Origin: Hymenobacter sp. YIM 151858-1
GTDB lineage: Bacteria; Bacteroidota; Bacteroidia; Cytophagales; Hymenobacteraceae
Length of the DNA: 64,000 bases
Direction: 5' to 3'
NCBI RefSeq assembly: GCF_025979705.1
Contig: NZ_CP110136.1
Coordinates: 3,162,001 to 3,226,000 of the forward strand
Both the position numbers and the translations under genes were made by a program. The notes beneath the pieces are model-generated. The model was not told the DNA's origin. It did not search any database and saw nothing but the letters and a program-made list of their open reading frames with translations. Positions 46,721-59,657 of this stretch are shown here, piece by piece; positions within the stretch are counted from its first letter, which is position 1, and the number at the start of each line of letters is the position of its first letter.

Positions 46721-49468
46721 ATGCGCGTTCGTTTTCGTCTTCCCTACTTTACGCAATGGGGGCAACGTATTGAAGTGCGCGGCACCGGGCCTACGCTGGG
46801 CGACTGGCGCCCCGAGCAAGCCCTGCGCCTCGATTACGACCCGGCTACCGGTTATTGGGAGAAAGAGCTGGAGGTGCCCGCCGGCACCGCTGAGCTTCGT
46901 TATAAATACCTGCTCATCGACGAGCCCAACAACGCTACCCATTGGGAGTGGGGCCCCGACCGCGTGGTGGCCCTCGGCAACGAGCCCTACGGCCGCGTAG
47001 TGCTCGATGAATTTTGGCGCGCTCCGCTGCTGGCCGAAAACGAACTGCTTACCAACGCCTTCACGCAGGCTATTTTCCGCCGGCCGGCGCAATCGCCCTG
47101 CGCTCCGGCTAAGCCCAAAGCCCGCGTAGCCGATTCGGCCGTGCGCTTTACCCTAGCGGCCCCGCGCGTATCGCCCGAGCATTGCCTTTGCATTCTAGGT
47201 TCCGATGCGTCCCTAGGTGCCTGGGACGCCCGCAAGGCCGTGGTGCTCTCGGATGCCGGGTATCCTGAATGGACGGCTGACGTGGCCCTGGAAGCCGCCG
47301 ATAAGCCAGTGTTGTATAAGTACGCCATCTGGAACCCAGCCACCAAAGAAGTAGTAGCCCTCGAAGCCGGCCCCGACCGCGTACTGCCCCCGGTGTTCGG
47401 CCGCGACGTGCTGCGCTGGCGCCACGACGAGCAGTTCCGCTACGCACAGGGCCCGTGGCGCGGGGCGGGCGTAGCGCTGCCGGTGTTCTCGCTGCGTAGC
47501 AAGCAGGGCCTGGGCGTGGGCGAGTTCTCCGACCTGAAACTGCTGGTTGATTGGGCCCACGAAACCGGCCTGAAGCTGGTGCAGGTGCTGCCCATCAACG
47601 ATACCACGGCCACGCACACTTGGGTCGACTCGTACCCGTACGCGGCCATTTCGGTATTTGCCCTGCACCCGCAGTACCTGCGCCTCGATGAAATTGCCGA
47701 GCTGAAAGACGCGGCCCAGCGCGAAGAGCTGAACCGCCTGCGCGACGAGCTGAACCAGCGCGAATTTGTTGATTACGAACCCGTAACGCAGGCGAAGTGG
47801 CGCTTCGTGAAGCTGCTCTACCAGCAAGAGAAAGCCGCGTTCCTGGCCGATGCGGAGTTCCAACAGTTCTTTGCCGAGCAAAATGCCTGGTTGGCGCCGT
47901 ACGCGGTATTCTCGGGCCTGCGCGACCGGTTCAATACGGTTGATTTCCGCCAGTGGCCCGCCGAGTTTCAGCAGCCCGGCAATTTGCCCGAGCAGTTGCT
48001 GCAGCCCGAGCACCCCGAGTTCGATGAGTTCGGCTTGCACTTGTTCACGCAGTACCACCTCGATAAGCAGCTCCGCGCCGCCGTCGATTATGCCCGCTCG
48101 AAAGGAGTAACCCTTAAAGGCGACTTGCCCATCGGCATTTACCGCCATTCGGTAGAGGCCTGGACGCAGCCCGAGCTATACCACCTCGACCAACAAGCCG
48201 GCGCCCCGCCCGACGACTTTTCGGTAACGGGCCAGAACTGGCGTTTCCCTACTTACAACTGGGCCAAAATGGCCGAGGATGGCTATCAGTGGTGGAAACA
48301 GCGCATGAGCCACCTGGCGCGCTACTTCGATGCCCTCCGCATCGACCACATTCTTGGTTTCTTCCGCATTTGGGAAATCCCGAACCACGCCGTGGAGGGC
48401 CTCCTAGGTCACTTTTCGCCGGCCCTGCCCCTGCACCGCAATGAGATTCGCGAGCGGCTGGGCTGGTGGGACGACGCCCGCCTCACGCAGCCGTACATTC
48501 GCTGGCACATCCTGGAGGAGCTGTTCGGCGCCGCCGCCCACGCCGTGCGCGAGGAGTTTCTGGAGGATGCCGGCCACGGCGCGTTCCGTCTGAAGGAACA
48601 CGTGAACACCCAACGCAAGGTGGAAGCGGTATTTGAGCAAAAGTTGGGCAGCGCATCAGGCGAACAGCGCGAACACCTGCTTACCATCCGCAACGGCCTG
48701 TACCGCTTGCTCACGGAAGTACTGTTTGTAGAAGCCGACGGTACCAACGGCGAGTTCTGGCATCCGCGCATCACCGTCGATAAATCGCGCACTTTCCGCG
48801 ACCTCGACGATGCCACGCGCCACCGCATGCACGGGTTGTACATCGATTTCTTCTACCGCCGCCACGAGAACTTCTGGCGTGAGCAAGGCCTCGTGAAGCT
48901 GCCGCCAGTGCGCTACGCCACCAACATGCTTATTTGCGGCGAAGACCTAGGGATGGTACCTGCCTCCGTACCTGGCGTGATGCGCCATCTAGGCATGCTT
49001 GGCCTGAACATCCAGCGTATGCCGGCTGCAACGGGTATCGAGTTTTCGCACCCCAGCGATGCCGCCTACCTGTCTGTGGTTTCGCCTTCCTGCCACGATA
49101 TGAGCACCATACGAGGCTGGTGGGAGGAAGACCACAAGCGGACGCAGCGTTTCTTTGAGCATACCCTAGGTCATTACGGCCAGCAGGCCCCTTTTTACTG
49201 TGAGCCCTGGGTTGCTCGCGAAATGGTGGTGCAACACCTGAACTCCCCGGCAATGTGGGCCATTCTGCCGCTGCAGGATTTTGTCGCCCTCGATGCTCAG
49301 CTACGCCGCCAAAACCCGCTTGACGAGCAGATAAACGTACCGGCTAACCCCGAGCATTTCTGGAAGTATCGTTTCCACATCCCGCTCGAAGAGTTAGTGC
49401 AGCAGAAGCAGTTCAATCAGCAGGTACACGAGCTGGTACAGCAAAGCGGCCGCGACGAAGCTTTTTAA
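46721..49468 (+). CDS. malQ: 4-alpha-glucanotransferase with two starch-binding domains
   Basis: A 915-aa GH77 disproportionating enzyme of the DPE2-like type: two N-terminal CBM20 starch-binding domains (about 1-130, GTGPTLGDWRPEQALRLDYD; and about 135-260, ILGSDASLGAWDARKAVVLS) followed by the GH77 catalytic domain. Catalytic nucleophile Asp542 (DALRIDHILGFFRIWEIP) and acid/base Glu741 (NMLICGEDLGMVP) are present, with PSCHDMSTIRGWWEED later. It transfers maltosyl chains between glucans, cytosolically (no signal peptide). Together with the secreted amylase at 56.5 kb it points to starch or glycogen use. The long open frame upstream (from 46199) is antisense to tamB and not real. Confidence 0.9.
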   Translation: MRVRFRLPYFTQWGQRIEVRGTGPTLGDWRPEQALRLDYDPATGYWEKELEVPAGTAELRYKYLLIDEPNNATHWEWGPDRVVALGNEPYGRVVLDEFWRAPLLAENELLTNAFTQAIFRRPAQSPCAPAKPKARVADSAVRFTLAAPRVSPEHCLCILGSDASLGAWDARKAVVLSDAGYPEWTADVALEAADKPVLYKYAIWNPATKEVVALEAGPDRVLPPVFGRDVLRWRHDEQFRYAQGPWRGAGVALPVFSLRSKQGLGVGEFSDLKLLVDWAHETGLKLVQVLPINDTTATHTWVDSYPYAAISVFALHPQYLRLDEIAELKDAAQREELNRLRDELNQREFVDYEPVTQAKWRFVKLLYQQEKAAFLADAEFQQFFAEQNAWLAPYAVFSGLRDRFNTVDFRQWPAEFQQPGNLPEQLLQPEHPEFDEFGLHLFTQYHLDKQLRAAVDYARSKGVTLKGDLPIGIYRHSVEAWTQPELYHLDQQAGAPPDDFSVTGQNWRFPTYNWAKMAEDGYQWWKQRMSHLARYFDALRIDHILGFFRIWEIPNHAVEGLLGHFSPALPLHRNEIRERLGWWDDARLTQPYIRWHILEELFGAAAHAVREEFLEDAGHGAFRLKEHVNTQRKVEAVFEQKLGSASGEQREHLLTIRNGLYRLLTEVLFVEADGTNGEFWHPRITVDKSRTFRDLDDATRHRMHGLYIDFFYRRHENFWREQGLVKLPPVRYATNMLICGEDLGMVPASVPGVMRHLGMLGLNIQRMPAATGIEFSHPSDAAYLSVVSPSCHDMSTIRGWWEEDHKRTQRFFEHTLGHYGQQAPFYCEPWVAREMVVQHLNSPAMWAILPLQDFVALDAQLRRQNPLDEQINVPANPEHFWKYRFHIPLEELVQQKQFNQQVHELVQQSGRDEAF

Positions 49469-49492
49469 TTACTTCAGTAGCTCATCCTGAAC

Positions 49493-49525
49493 GAGGGCGC
49501 CCCATTTAGGGCGCCCTCTTTTTTT
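49493..49525 (+). terminator. Intrinsic terminator of malQ
   Basis: GAGGGCGCCC / GGGCGCCCTC stem, 5-nt loop, followed by TTTTTTT. Confidence 0.92.
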
Positions 49526-49593
49526 GTCTCGCGCGTCAATAGCTGATAAATTCAACCAGGCTCGTCCGTAACCTATACCTACGTTTAAGAAGT

Positions 49594-50586
49594 ATGTCGT
49601 TGTTGAGCCTCGAACCAACGACCATGCCTACTTCAACCCGACGACCTTTCAGACGCCCCACGCATATTCCACCCACTGATTATGATGTAGTCGTAGTAGG
49701 AGCAGGTTGCGCTGGCTTGAGCGCAGCTTTAGTGTTGGGCCGGTGTCGGCGGCGTGTTCTGCTGTGCGACGGAGGGAAAACCAGAAATGCACCCTCTCCT
49801 GCTGTTCATAATTTTCTATCCAGAGACGGAATAAAGCCGCAGGAGCTTCTTCGGTATGGTCATGAGCAGTTGTCGGCTTACCCAACCGTAGAGCAGCGGG
49901 AAAGCTGCGTAACACAAGCTGAACGCGACGAAGCAACCGGCACCTTCCGAATCACTCTCGATACAGGCCGCTGCGTCACGTCGCGTAAGGTCATCCTCGC
50001 AACAGGTGTGCTTGATGTACTCCCACCCATCGATGGTATGCGCGAATTATGGGGAATAGGAGTACTGCACTGCCCGTACTGCCACGGCTACGAAGTGTCC
50101 GACAAACCATTAGCTGTTTATGGCCGTGGTAAATCGGTAGCGGGCTTTGCACTATTGGTAAGCCGCTGGTCAAAGGATGTGGTGGTATGCACCGATGGCA
50201 CAGCTGGGCTAGCCGACCATTCACGCCACCGCCTTAAGCGTCATGGCATCCCGGTGTATGAGCAGCCGATAAAACGATTGATAGGCAAAAAAAACGGCGA
50301 AATCCACCACATCGAGTTTACTGATGGGAGCACTATCGAACGTACAGCTCTTTTTCTTCACCCGGATCAGCAACAGCGCACCGATTTGGCGACACAGCTC
50401 GGTTGTTACCGGTTGGCACGAAGCGGAGGCATACGCGTTGACAAACGCATCCAGACATCCGTTCCTGGTGTGTACGCAGCCGGGGATACAACCCCCGCGG
50501 CCCAGCAAGCAGTGGTTGCCGCAGCTGAAGGAGTACAGGCCGGTATCAGCTGCAATGAGCAGCTAACTCGGGAAGAATGCTCATAA
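49594..50586 (+). CDS. Thioredoxin-reductase-like FAD/NAD(P) oxidoreductase
   Basis: A 330-aa cytosolic flavoenzyme: FAD-binding GAGCAGLSAALVLGR (about 36-50), the redox pair Cys160-Pro-Tyr-Cys163 followed by HGYE, NAD(P)H-binding YGRGKSVAGFA, and the C-terminal VPGVYAAGDTTPAAQQAVVA. The CxxCHGYE form is that of small TrxR-like oxidases such as those of the GliT group, rather than classical TrxB (CATC). Substrate unknown. GC content and codon use are visibly lower than its neighbours, and it has no ACCTAGG word; it may have arrived by transfer. Start could be at 49594 or at ATG 49624. It precedes the rRNA operon and is convergent with it. Confidence 0.8.
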   Translation: MSLLSLEPTTMPTSTRRPFRRPTHIPPTDYDVVVVGAGCAGLSAALVLGRCRRRVLLCDGGKTRNAPSPAVHNFLSRDGIKPQELLRYGHEQLSAYPTVEQRESCVTQAERDEATGTFRITLDTGRCVTSRKVILATGVLDVLPPIDGMRELWGIGVLHCPYCHGYEVSDKPLAVYGRGKSVAGFALLVSRWSKDVVVCTDGTAGLADHSRHRLKRHGIPVYEQPIKRLIGKKNGEIHHIEFTDGSTIERTALFLHPDQQQRTDLATQLGCYRLARSGGIRVDKRIQTSVPGVYAAGDTTPAAQQAVVAAAEGVQAGISCNEQLTREECS

Positions 50587-50805
50587 TCCGGTTGTCTGCA
50601 ACAGAATGACGGTTCTAGGCCCGGGGAAAGAAAGCTAAGCACCGTACTCAAAGGCATTATTGCTATCCAGCAATCCGATTACTAACCCAGATTACACGGA
50701 GTTTCTGCCAGCCGGGGCGCAGGCTAACGACCAGGGTGATCCAATCTAGCCTCCAGATACCTGGTCTAGGCCCTTTCATGGACCGCGTTTCGCCCGAAAC
50801 GCGAA

Positions 50806-50849
50806 CTGCCCCCCGCGGCGGTTCCTGGGCAGGAACCCGCGGGGGGCAG
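50806..50849. terminator. Hairpin at the 3' end of the rRNA operon
   Basis: CTGCCCCCCGCGG (50806-50818) with CCGCGGGGGGCAG (50837-50849) forms a 13-bp stem with GTTCCTG/CAGGAAC inside. It lies just past 5S on the minus strand. Confidence 0.7.
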
Positions 50850-50865
50850 CGCGGAAAAGACAAGG

Positions 50866-50979
50866 GTTGGCGGCGACCGACTCTCCCGCCGGCGAAGGCA
50901 GTACCATGGGCGCTCCGGGGCTTAACGACTCTGTTCGGAATGGGAAGAGGTGAACACCCGGGCTAAAGCCACCATTGTC
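50866..50979 (-). rRNA. 5S ribosomal RNA
   Basis: On the minus strand: GGTGGCTTTAGCCCGGGTG, CACCTCTTCCCATTCCGAAC, AAGCCCCGGAGCGCCCATGG and GGGAGAGTCGGTCGCCGCC, all conserved 5S blocks. About 114 nt, ends set by eye. Confidence 0.9.
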
Positions 50980-51079
50980 GTGAGCGGACATCCCGGCCCC
51001 CCGGTGGGGGCGGCGGGAGCCGTGAACTTGTGACGCACGGCCAGCAAACGCAGAAGGGGAAAACACGAGGCACTGGTTC

Positions 51080-53984
<2,905 letters not shown>

Positions 53985-54186
53985 TAAGTAACGGTCGTTC
54001 CCGAGTAAGCAGGGAACTGTCGTTTGCTCGTGTGATGCCCACCCGATTGCTCGGGCAGGCTTATCTTCTATGTTTGCTAGCCGTTACGTCAAAGAACGTG
54101 TACCGGGCCTGTTGCCCGGTGCAGCTGAAAGATGAAAAGACAAAAGGCGTAGCAAGCCAAGGCCAGCTCACGGATCGGATTGCTCC
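53985..54186 (-). other. 16S-23S spacer without tRNA genes
   Basis: About 200 nt. No tRNA fold or tRNA-Ile/Ala sequence is present, unlike many Bacteroidota operons. It holds a boxA-like ACGTTCTTTGACG (minus strand, near 54087-54099) for antitermination and pairing strands (CGGGCCTGTTGCCCG) that may be RNase III sites. Confidence 0.75.
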
Positions 54187-55703
<1,517 letters not shown>

Positions 55704-55833
55704 AAAAAATCAGTCGCTCCGGCCGAAGCCGAAGCCGTGTCGAGTGCTGATCCGACCCGCGTATTCGAGCTGCTTGTTACGCTTGCTCGCGCCCTGCCCG
55801 AAAGCAGGGCGGTCTTACCTTTTGTCTTTCCAG

Positions 55834-55847
55834 TCTTTCAAAGAACG
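55834..55847 (-). promoter_or_regulatory. boxA antitermination site in rRNA leader
   Basis: CGTTCTTTGAAAGAC on the minus strand, 130 nt before 16S; the same core GTTCTTTGA reappears in the 16S-23S spacer. Confidence 0.6.
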
Positions 55848-55938
55848 CACGCCAAAAACCTCTCGTTTTTCGCGGTGCGGCTGAGCGTCTCAGCCGGGGC
55901 TTTTCTCGTTTGCCGAGCGGCGTTTCCGTTCGGGGTGG

Positions 55939-55968
55939 CAAAGGTACGAGGCCTTTTTCGTTTCGCAA
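55939..55968 (-). promoter_or_regulatory. rRNA promoter (proximal)
   Basis: Minus strand TTG (55966-55968), exactly 19 nt, then TACCTTTG (55939-55946); full match to the Bacteroidota -33/-7 promoter. Confidence 0.85.
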
Positions 55969-56040
55969 GCAATTCGAAGATTTTTTTTCGAACCTTCCGT
56001 TTCGCCTGCCGTAGCGGCCGCCTCCGGGTGAAGCGGGCTG

Positions 56041-56070
56041 CAAAGGTAAGCCACTTTTTCGCGGCCGCAA
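56041..56070 (-). promoter_or_regulatory. rRNA promoter (middle)
   Basis: TTG (56068-56070), 19 nt, TACCTTTG (56041-56048). The spacer shares CGAAAAAG with the proximal promoter. Confidence 0.85.
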
Positions 56071-56162
56071 GCCCTTGGCCCAACTTTTTTTTTGGCGAAG
56101 CGCGCCGGCCCAAAACCGGTCGTTTCCCGCCGTTAGCGCCCTCTTCCGGCTGAAGGGGAGGA

Positions 56163-56193
56163 CAAAAGTAGCAGACCGGGTGCGTTTGCGCAA
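56163..56193 (-). promoter_or_regulatory. rRNA promoter (distal)
   Basis: TTG (56191-56193), 20 nt, TACTTTTG (56163-56170). Confidence 0.8.
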
Positions 56194-56453
56194 CCGCTAC
56201 GGCAAGATTTTTGCTTGCCCGGCCTGCGCAGATGCCAACCACCCGGCGGCAGAGGGCTTAACCCCCAAGCAGTTGCCTTTGGTTCCAACCAATTTCTTCT
56301 GACGAAAAAAAATGCTGCTGGCTCCGGAATGCCCGCTCTAGAGCTTAGCCCGACCGGTAAGCTTTACTGGCACTTGGGCAAGACGTTGTGGCCAAACCAA
56401 AAGTTCACTACTTGCTATAATACACGTAACGATTTGTAAATCAGCAATAACCC

Positions 56454-56492
56454 CCCCCGAGGTTCCTGAAGGTAGTTTCAGGAACCTCGGGG
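56454..56492. terminator. Terminator downstream of the amylase gene
   Basis: CCCCGAGGTTCCTGAA pairs with TTCAGGAACCTCGGGG around a short loop, 27 nt after the amylase stop (minus strand). Confidence 0.8.
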
Positions 56493-56518
56493 CTTCTTTG
56501 GTACACAGGGTGTGCAGT

Positions 56519-58360
56519 TTATTTCTTCAGGATCAAACCGCTGAGAGGAGGTAGCTGAACCTGATCTGAATTGACGGATGTACCTTCTAACAGGTTGGTC
56601 CAGCGGCCTTTCACAGGAAGCTTAAAGGTGCGGCTGCTATTCTCCAAGTTGAATAGCACTACAATCTGTTGCTGTTTATTAAAGCGGCGGTAGGCAAGTT
56701 GCTTACCCGTGGCAGTCAGAAACTCTATATCGCCGGTGTGCAATACGGGATTATTCTGGCGCATGCGGGCAAGTTTCTGATAGAAGATATGATGCTCGGC
56801 ATTGTACCCAATAGGGTCATAAGCTTTGGTGCCGGGCTGGTAGTTGTTGCGGGTTTCGGGTTCGAACTTCAGGCCTGGCCACATCAGTGGTTTACGGCAA
56901 TCCGGGTCATCGGCCCCCCACATGCCGAGCTCGTCGCCGTTCCAGATGTGCGGTGCACCTATGTTGGTGAATTGGTGCATGAGGTAAAGACGCACCCGCT
57001 TATAGGTATCGGCGTCGGGTTTGCCGGTTTTGTAACTGGCGTTGTCGCGGGGCGTAGCCTGGTACTTGTACTTGGCAGGGTTGTAGAAGTCGGTGAGAAG
57101 GCGTGGGGTATCGTGCGTGGCCGATACGTTCATCATGGCGTAGCGGTAGGGCTTAGCCAAGCGGCCCCACTCTGCCTGCAACTCGGCCACAAACTGCTTG
57201 GCGTCGATGCCCTCGGTTACGTTGGCGAAGAAGTTACGCGCCGGCCGGTAGATCTGATAGAACATTACGGCGTCGAATACATCACCGCTGACGTAGGGCA
57301 CGGGGTTCATGAGCTTATCGGGCCACTCTTCCCACCAAATTTCGCCTACCAAATAGGCGTCGGGCTTGATGCCTTTTATATAGGTGCGGTAGTCGCGCCA
57401 GAAACCCATGGGTATTTGGTCGGCCACGTCGAGGCGGTAGCCATCGATGCCTTTGCCCAGGTTGCCATCGGGCGCAAGCCAGCGTTTGGAAACGGCATAT
57501 ATATGCTGCTTGGCTCCTTCGCTGAGGTTGCCTTCGTAGGGTTGCCCCGACTTACGTTCCGTAGTAAGGTTCACCTTCCGGATTTCGGGCAGGCTGGCGA
57601 GGTTGGCCCAGCCTTGGTAAGCAAACTCGTTGGCGGGCGTGTTGGGGTTGTCGAAGGAGGTAATCTGATACCACTCGGAGAAAGGGGAAGCCTTTTGTTT
57701 TTTCAGGATGTCCTGCCAAGCCCAAAACCCTACGCCCGTGTGGTTCCAGGAGTAATCGAGCACCACGCGCATGTTGCGGCGGTGCGCCTCTTCCACGAGT
57801 TTCAGAAATAGCTTATCGGCCGAGGTCCACTTCCAGGTGCTCGGGTCGGCGGGGTTTTCGCTGGCAATAATGCGTTGGTCGCCGGCGGGGTCGGGCCCAA
57901 AGGTTACATCTATATGATGGTAGTTGCGGGCATCGTACTTGTGGAGCGACGGCGCATCGTTCAGCGGGTTGAAGTACAGGGCTGATACGCCTAGGTCGCG
58001 CAAGTAATCCAGTTTGTTGATTACCCCCTGCAAGTCGCCGCCGTAGCGGCGCAGGCCTAGCTCATCGCCCCACGAGAGGTTGGCTTGCTTGGCCCAGGGC
58101 TCGGGCTCGTACCAGTTGTGCGACCAAGGCGTGATGCGCCAGCCCGCCGGCGCCTCGAAAGCTGGCCGCATGGTTTGGGGTGTAGGGTCGTTTTTGGGGT
58201 CGCCGTTGCTGAAGCGCTCCACAAAAATCTGGTACCACACCACATCCTTGGCCCAGTTGGGCGGCTGGTTATGGCTTGCGGCAGTATTCTGGGCCAGGCC
58301 CATATGCGAACAAGCCATGGCAGCACCTAGGATAAGTAAACCAAAGCGGGAAGAGGGCAT
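56519..58360 (-). CDS. Secreted GH13 alpha-amylase family enzyme
   Basis: A 613-aa exported glycoside hydrolase of family 13 (signal peptide MPSSRFGLLILGAAMACSHM.., ends near LAQ). The (beta/alpha)8 barrel has all GH13 regions: VVLDYSWNHTG (region I), nucleophile Asp311 in GIDGYRLDVADQ, acid/base Glu340 in LVGEIWWEE, and Asp417 in SATHDTPR. The opening VVWYQIFVERFSNGDPKNDP and the C-terminal beta domain (LAYRRFNKQQQIVVLFNLEN) resemble cyclomaltodextrinase/neopullulanase types that act on starch oligomers in the periplasm. The ATG ending at 58360 is preferred over a TTG four codons upstream. Not in a SusCD locus. Confidence 0.88.
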   Translation of the reverse strand: MPSSRFGLLILGAAMACSHMGLAQNTAASHNQPPNWAKDVVWYQIFVERFSNGDPKNDPTPQTMRPAFEAPAGWRITPWSHNWYEPEPWAKQANLSWGDELGLRRYGGDLQGVINKLDYLRDLGVSALYFNPLNDAPSLHKYDARNYHHIDVTFGPDPAGDQRIIASENPADPSTWKWTSADKLFLKLVEEAHRRNMRVVLDYSWNHTGVGFWAWQDILKKQKASPFSEWYQITSFDNPNTPANEFAYQGWANLASLPEIRKVNLTTERKSGQPYEGNLSEGAKQHIYAVSKRWLAPDGNLGKGIDGYRLDVADQIPMGFWRDYRTYIKGIKPDAYLVGEIWWEEWPDKLMNPVPYVSGDVFDAVMFYQIYRPARNFFANVTEGIDAKQFVAELQAEWGRLAKPYRYAMMNVSATHDTPRLLTDFYNPAKYKYQATPRDNASYKTGKPDADTYKRVRLYLMHQFTNIGAPHIWNGDELGMWGADDPDCRKPLMWPGLKFEPETRNNYQPGTKAYDPIGYNAEHHIFYQKLARMRQNNPVLHTGDIEFLTATGKQLAYRRFNKQQQIVVLFNLENSSRTFKLPVKGRWTNLLEGTSVNSDQVQLPPLSGLILKK

Positions 58361-58451
58361 AGCAAGCGGCAAGAGGTTTTGAGCGCCGCTAGTATAAGCT
58401 ATTCAGCAGCAATGGCCCTCGTTCGGCGGCGGCACCGCTTTGTAAAACAAG

Positions 58452-58476
58452 CACGGGCAGCATGTTGCCGCCCGTG
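58452..58476 (-). terminator. Terminator after galT
   Basis: Minus strand CACGGGCGGCA/TGCTGCCCGTG stem with ACA loop followed by CTTGTTTT. Confidence 0.7.
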
Positions 58477-58517
58477 ATGCCTATCTAATATATACTATAG
58501 TGTTCTGAGCCCAAAGC

Positions 58518-59573
58518 TCAGCCCTGGCTTGCCGACTTGTAGTGCACCTCCGAGAGGCTGCGCAGCTTATCGGCGCTGAACTCGGGCGTAATATCGCGCT
58601 GCGGGTTGCCCAGCATTTCGTAGCCTACCATAAACTTGCGCACCGTAGCCGAGCGCAGCAGCGGCGGATAGAAGTGCATGTGCAGATGCCACTCCGGGTG
58701 CTCGTGCCCATCGGTGGGGCGCTGGTGCAGCCCGGCCGAGTACGGAAAGGAGATATTAAATAGGTTGTCGTAGCGGATGGTGAGGCGGCGAATGGCATCG
58801 GCCAAAGCATCGCGCTCGTCGGGGGTTAGTTGCGCAATGTCCTGCACGGGGCGGCGGGCCACCAGCATGGTTTCGAAAGGCCATACGGCCCAAAACGGCA
58901 CCAGCACCACAAAATGCTCGTTTTCGAGCACCACGCGCTCTTGCTTTTCCAGCTCCAGCCCTAGGTAGTCGGCCAGTAGGGTGCGGCCGTGCTGCTGGTA
59001 ATAGGCCAGTTGCTGCACGGTTTCCTTAGCGGGCTCCGAGGGCACGGTGCGCTGCGCCCAGATCTGGCCGTGCGGGTGTGGGTTCGAGCAGCCCATCATC
59101 TGACCTTTGTTCTCGAAAATCTGCACGTAGTTGATGTCGGGCTGCGCACCTAGGGTTTTAAACTCGTCAACCCACAAATCGACCACCTTCCGGATATCGG
59201 GCACCGTCATTTCGGGCAGCGTGAGGTCGTGGCGGGGCGAAAAGCAAATGACGCGCCCCACACCCGACTCGGCTTCGGCCCGCAGCAAGCCGCCTTCGTC
59301 GATTGAGCCGGCAGGCGTATCGGGCAGCAAGGCCGCGAAATCGTTGTCGAACACGAAGGTGTTGGGATAGGCGGGGTTCACGGCGCCGTTGGCGCGGGTG
59401 TTGCCGGGGCAGAGGTAGCAGCCGGGGTCGTAGGCCGGGCGCTGCTCGGCATCGGGCGTTTCTTGCTGGCCCTGCCACGGGCGCTTGGAACGGTGGGGCG
59501 ACACCAATACCCACTCGCCGGTGAGGGCGTTGAAGCGGCGGTGCGGGTGCTCGGTACTATCGAAGGCAGCCAT
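58518..59573 (-). CDS. galT: Galactose-1-phosphate uridylyltransferase
   Basis: A 351-aa cytosolic Leloir-pathway enzyme exchanging UMP between UDP-glucose and galactose-1-phosphate. The uridylylated His168 lies in [10 protein letters not shown] (His166 and His168), and zinc ligands Cys52, Cys55 (CYLC) and His115 are present. Full length. Start [15 protein letters not shown] at 59573, not the open frame 18 codons earlier. Downstream of galK with an 84-bp gap; probably one transcription unit galK-galT. Confidence 0.95.
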   Translation of the reverse strand: MAAFDSTEHPHRRFNALTGEWVLVSPHRSKRPWQGQQETPDAEQRPAYDPGCYLCPGNTRANGAVNPAYPNTFVFDNDFAALLPDTPAGSIDEGGLLRAEAESGVGRVICFSPRHDLTLPEMTVPDIRKVVDLWVDEFKTLGAQPDINYVQIFENKGQMMGCSNPHPHGQIWAQRTVPSEPAKETVQQLAYYQQHGRTLLADYLGLELEKQERVVLENEHFVVLVPFWAVWPFETMLVARRPVQDIAQLTPDERDALADAIRRLTIRYDNLFNISFPYSAGLHQRPTDGHEHPEWHLHMHFYPPLLRSATVRKFMVGYEMLGNPQRDITPEFSADKLRSLSEVHYKSASQG

Positions 59574-59657
59574 GGGGAGCAATAACAATGAGCAATGATG
59601 AATCATCAGCGAGCAGGGCGCTGGCAAGCCCCTTGCCCGAAGCCGGTACCTAGGGCG

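Larger units (their letters stand above)
55704..56518 (-). other. rRNA leader and promoter region, no protein gene
   Basis: This 815-bp stretch separates 16S from the amylase gene. It holds the three promoters and boxA above. Open frames here are short, of odd composition and overlap the promoters, so none is called. Inverted CTCAGCCG-type and GCCCTGC/GCAGGGC strands in the leader could form processing stems. Confidence 0.7.

Noticed and set aside
53985-54186. tRNA-Ile/Ala in the rRNA spacer
   Set aside because: No cloverleaf, T-loop GTTCGAAT or anticodon stem could be found on either strand.
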